A stretch of 64,000 nt of DNA, from the NCBI GenBank assembly GCA_039028635.1, contig JBCCHV010000013.1, positions 1-64,000 on the forward strand. Reading direction: 5' to 3'. Position numbers and translations under genes: made by a program. Positions 63,282 through 64,000 of the stretch are shown here, piece by piece; position 1 is the first letter of the stretch; every line of letters begins with the position of its first letter. Under the pieces are notes generated by a model. It saw only the letters and a list, made by a program, of their open reading frames with translations. It was not told the DNA's origin and did no database searches. The DNA is from Acidobacteriota bacterium. GTDB lineage: Bacteria; Acidobacteriota; Thermoanaerobaculia; Multivoradales; JBCCEF01.

Positions 63282-64000
63282 TCAGAAGCGGAAGAGCACG
63301 CCGAAGGCTCCTTCGAAGGTGGTGGCGGAGCCTTCGTCGCGGATCAGCGGGCTGTCCGCGGCGCGGCCAAAGTAGTGCTCCACCTCGAGATCCGCGAGCA
63401 GGCTCCAACGTCTTGAAAAATCATAGCGTAGGCCGGTTCCGAGGGTCGCCGACTTGAGGCCGCCGCCGGGCTCGTAGGGCGCCAGTCCGGAAGCTTCGGC
63501 GACCGGTGCGGAGATGCCGAACTCGGTGAACATGTGCTCGCTGTCGCCCCAGCTGACGTCGACCCGCGGACTCAACAGCATGCGCTCGCCGATCGCCCGG
63601 TCGTGGCCGAGAGCCAAAAAGTAGACCAGGCCCTTGCCGCGGTCCAGGATGTCCGGCTGAAAGACCGCGCCCGCCCAGCTGTTGCCGAAGCGGCGGAAGA
63701 GCGAAAGCTGGGCCTCGAGGGTGTCGCGAACCTCGTCGAACTCGGCGAGGGCGGCGTTCTCGTTTTCACGCCCCTCCTCGTACTCGAAGGTCACCTGGAA
63801 GGCGGTCTTCGGTCCGAGGTCGAAAATTGCCGAGGCTTCGCCGAGGGACAGGATGTAGCGGTTGCCCTTGGCGTCGCGAAAGAGTGCGCGAACGCCGGCG
63901 TCGGGCTCGATCTCGCTGTCGTCGGAGCCGGCATAATCGGGCTCCAATTCGACCCCGAGGAAGATCTCGACGTCCCACCAGCGACCGCTCTCCTGGAGAT
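63282..64000 (-). CDS. outer-membrane beta-barrel-like protein, 5' end missing
   Basis: The frame is open to the window edge, so the true start lies to the right; about 238 residues are seen. Strands alternate in a porin-like pattern (RYILSLGEASAIFDLGPKTAFQVTFEYEEG, VDVSWGDSEHMFTEFGISAP, TLGTGLRYDFSRRWSLLADLEVEHYF), and the protein ends in Phe (GVLFRF), as outer-membrane barrels do. It precedes the response regulator by nine bases. The family cannot be named from this part. Confidence 0.75.
   Translation of the reverse strand, partial: LQESGRWWDVEIFLGVELEPDYAGSDDSEIEPDAGVRALFRDAKGNRYILSLGEASAIFDLGPKTAFQVTFEYEEGRENENAALAEFDEVRDTLEAQLSLFRRFGNSWAGAVFQPDILDRGKGLVYFLALGHDRAIGERMLLSPRVDVSWGDSEHMFTEFGISAPVAEASGLAPYEPGGGLKSATLGTGLRYDFSRRWSLLADLEVEHYFGRAADSPLIRDEGSATTFEGAFGVLFRF

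Overview
The window is GC-rich, densely coded chromosomal DNA with no rRNA, tRNA or phage genes. The gene mix suggests an Acidobacteriota bacterium, perhaps a Thermoanaerobaculia-like lineage: TPR-bearing Ser/Thr kinases, a TIGR02999-type ECF sigma factor, BlaI/M56 pairs, HAF-repeat proteins and a TonB receptor with a carboxypeptidase-regulatory-like domain. The taxonomy is inference. A long G-tract at bases 1-110 looks like a contig edge or assembly artefact. The last gene is cut by the right edge.

Layout. 0.1-5.2 kb: a secreted RHS/YD-repeat protein with an unusual C-terminal domain. 5.6-8.6 kb: a small His/Cys-rich exported protein and a TonB receptor with His/Glu-rich loops (probably zinc or another metal), behind a dyad and a near-leaderless promoter. 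8.7-14 kb: a structured dispersed repeat, a TPR Ser/Thr kinase, a small membrane protein, a Kelch-like secreted protein and an exported NIPSNAP protein. 14.3-15.2 kb: a CRISPR array with type I-C-like repeats and no cas genes, followed by a DUF4287-like protein, a PIN/RHH toxin-antitoxin pair, a Tat-exported VOC protein and a HAF-repeat protein. 19.6-29.6 kb: a small Cys-rich exported peptide with its own hairpin, then a probable operon of propeller lipoprotein, thioredoxin-like protein, rhodanese lipoprotein, RND adaptor and two RND pumps.

30-36.7 kb: a copper/silver-type RND efflux operon (small Cys/Met protein, CusC-, CusB- and CusA-like) on the minus strand. 36.8-44.1 kb: a CadC-like regulator with a TolB-like propeller, divergent from a secreted gluzincin metallopeptidase and a CARDB protein. 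44.2-49.7 kb: NhaA, then a BlaI / M56-peptidase-HEAT fusion / secreted HEAT-protein cluster, in which both transcription units carry a TGTTAA...TTAACA dyad. 49.7-54 kb: two secreted beta-helix proteins and a DinB-like protein. 54-60 kb: a metallophosphoesterase, an ECF sigma factor, a membrane Ser/Thr kinase, an SRPBCC protein, an AraC regulator and a PH-like protein. 60.2-64 kb: a hydrolase-like lipoprotein, a two-component system and a truncated outer-membrane protein.

Cross-cutting signals. Four unrelated exported proteins end in the same 19-residue tail ([IL]F-x-DGFESG-x4-W-x5-stop). Near-identical WALGMIE HEAT repeats are shared by a BlaR-like membrane protease and a separate exported protein. 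Two dispersed structured repeat families each occur at two sites. The peptide/propeller/thioredoxin/rhodanese/RND cluster is the best candidate for an undescribed multi-gene system.
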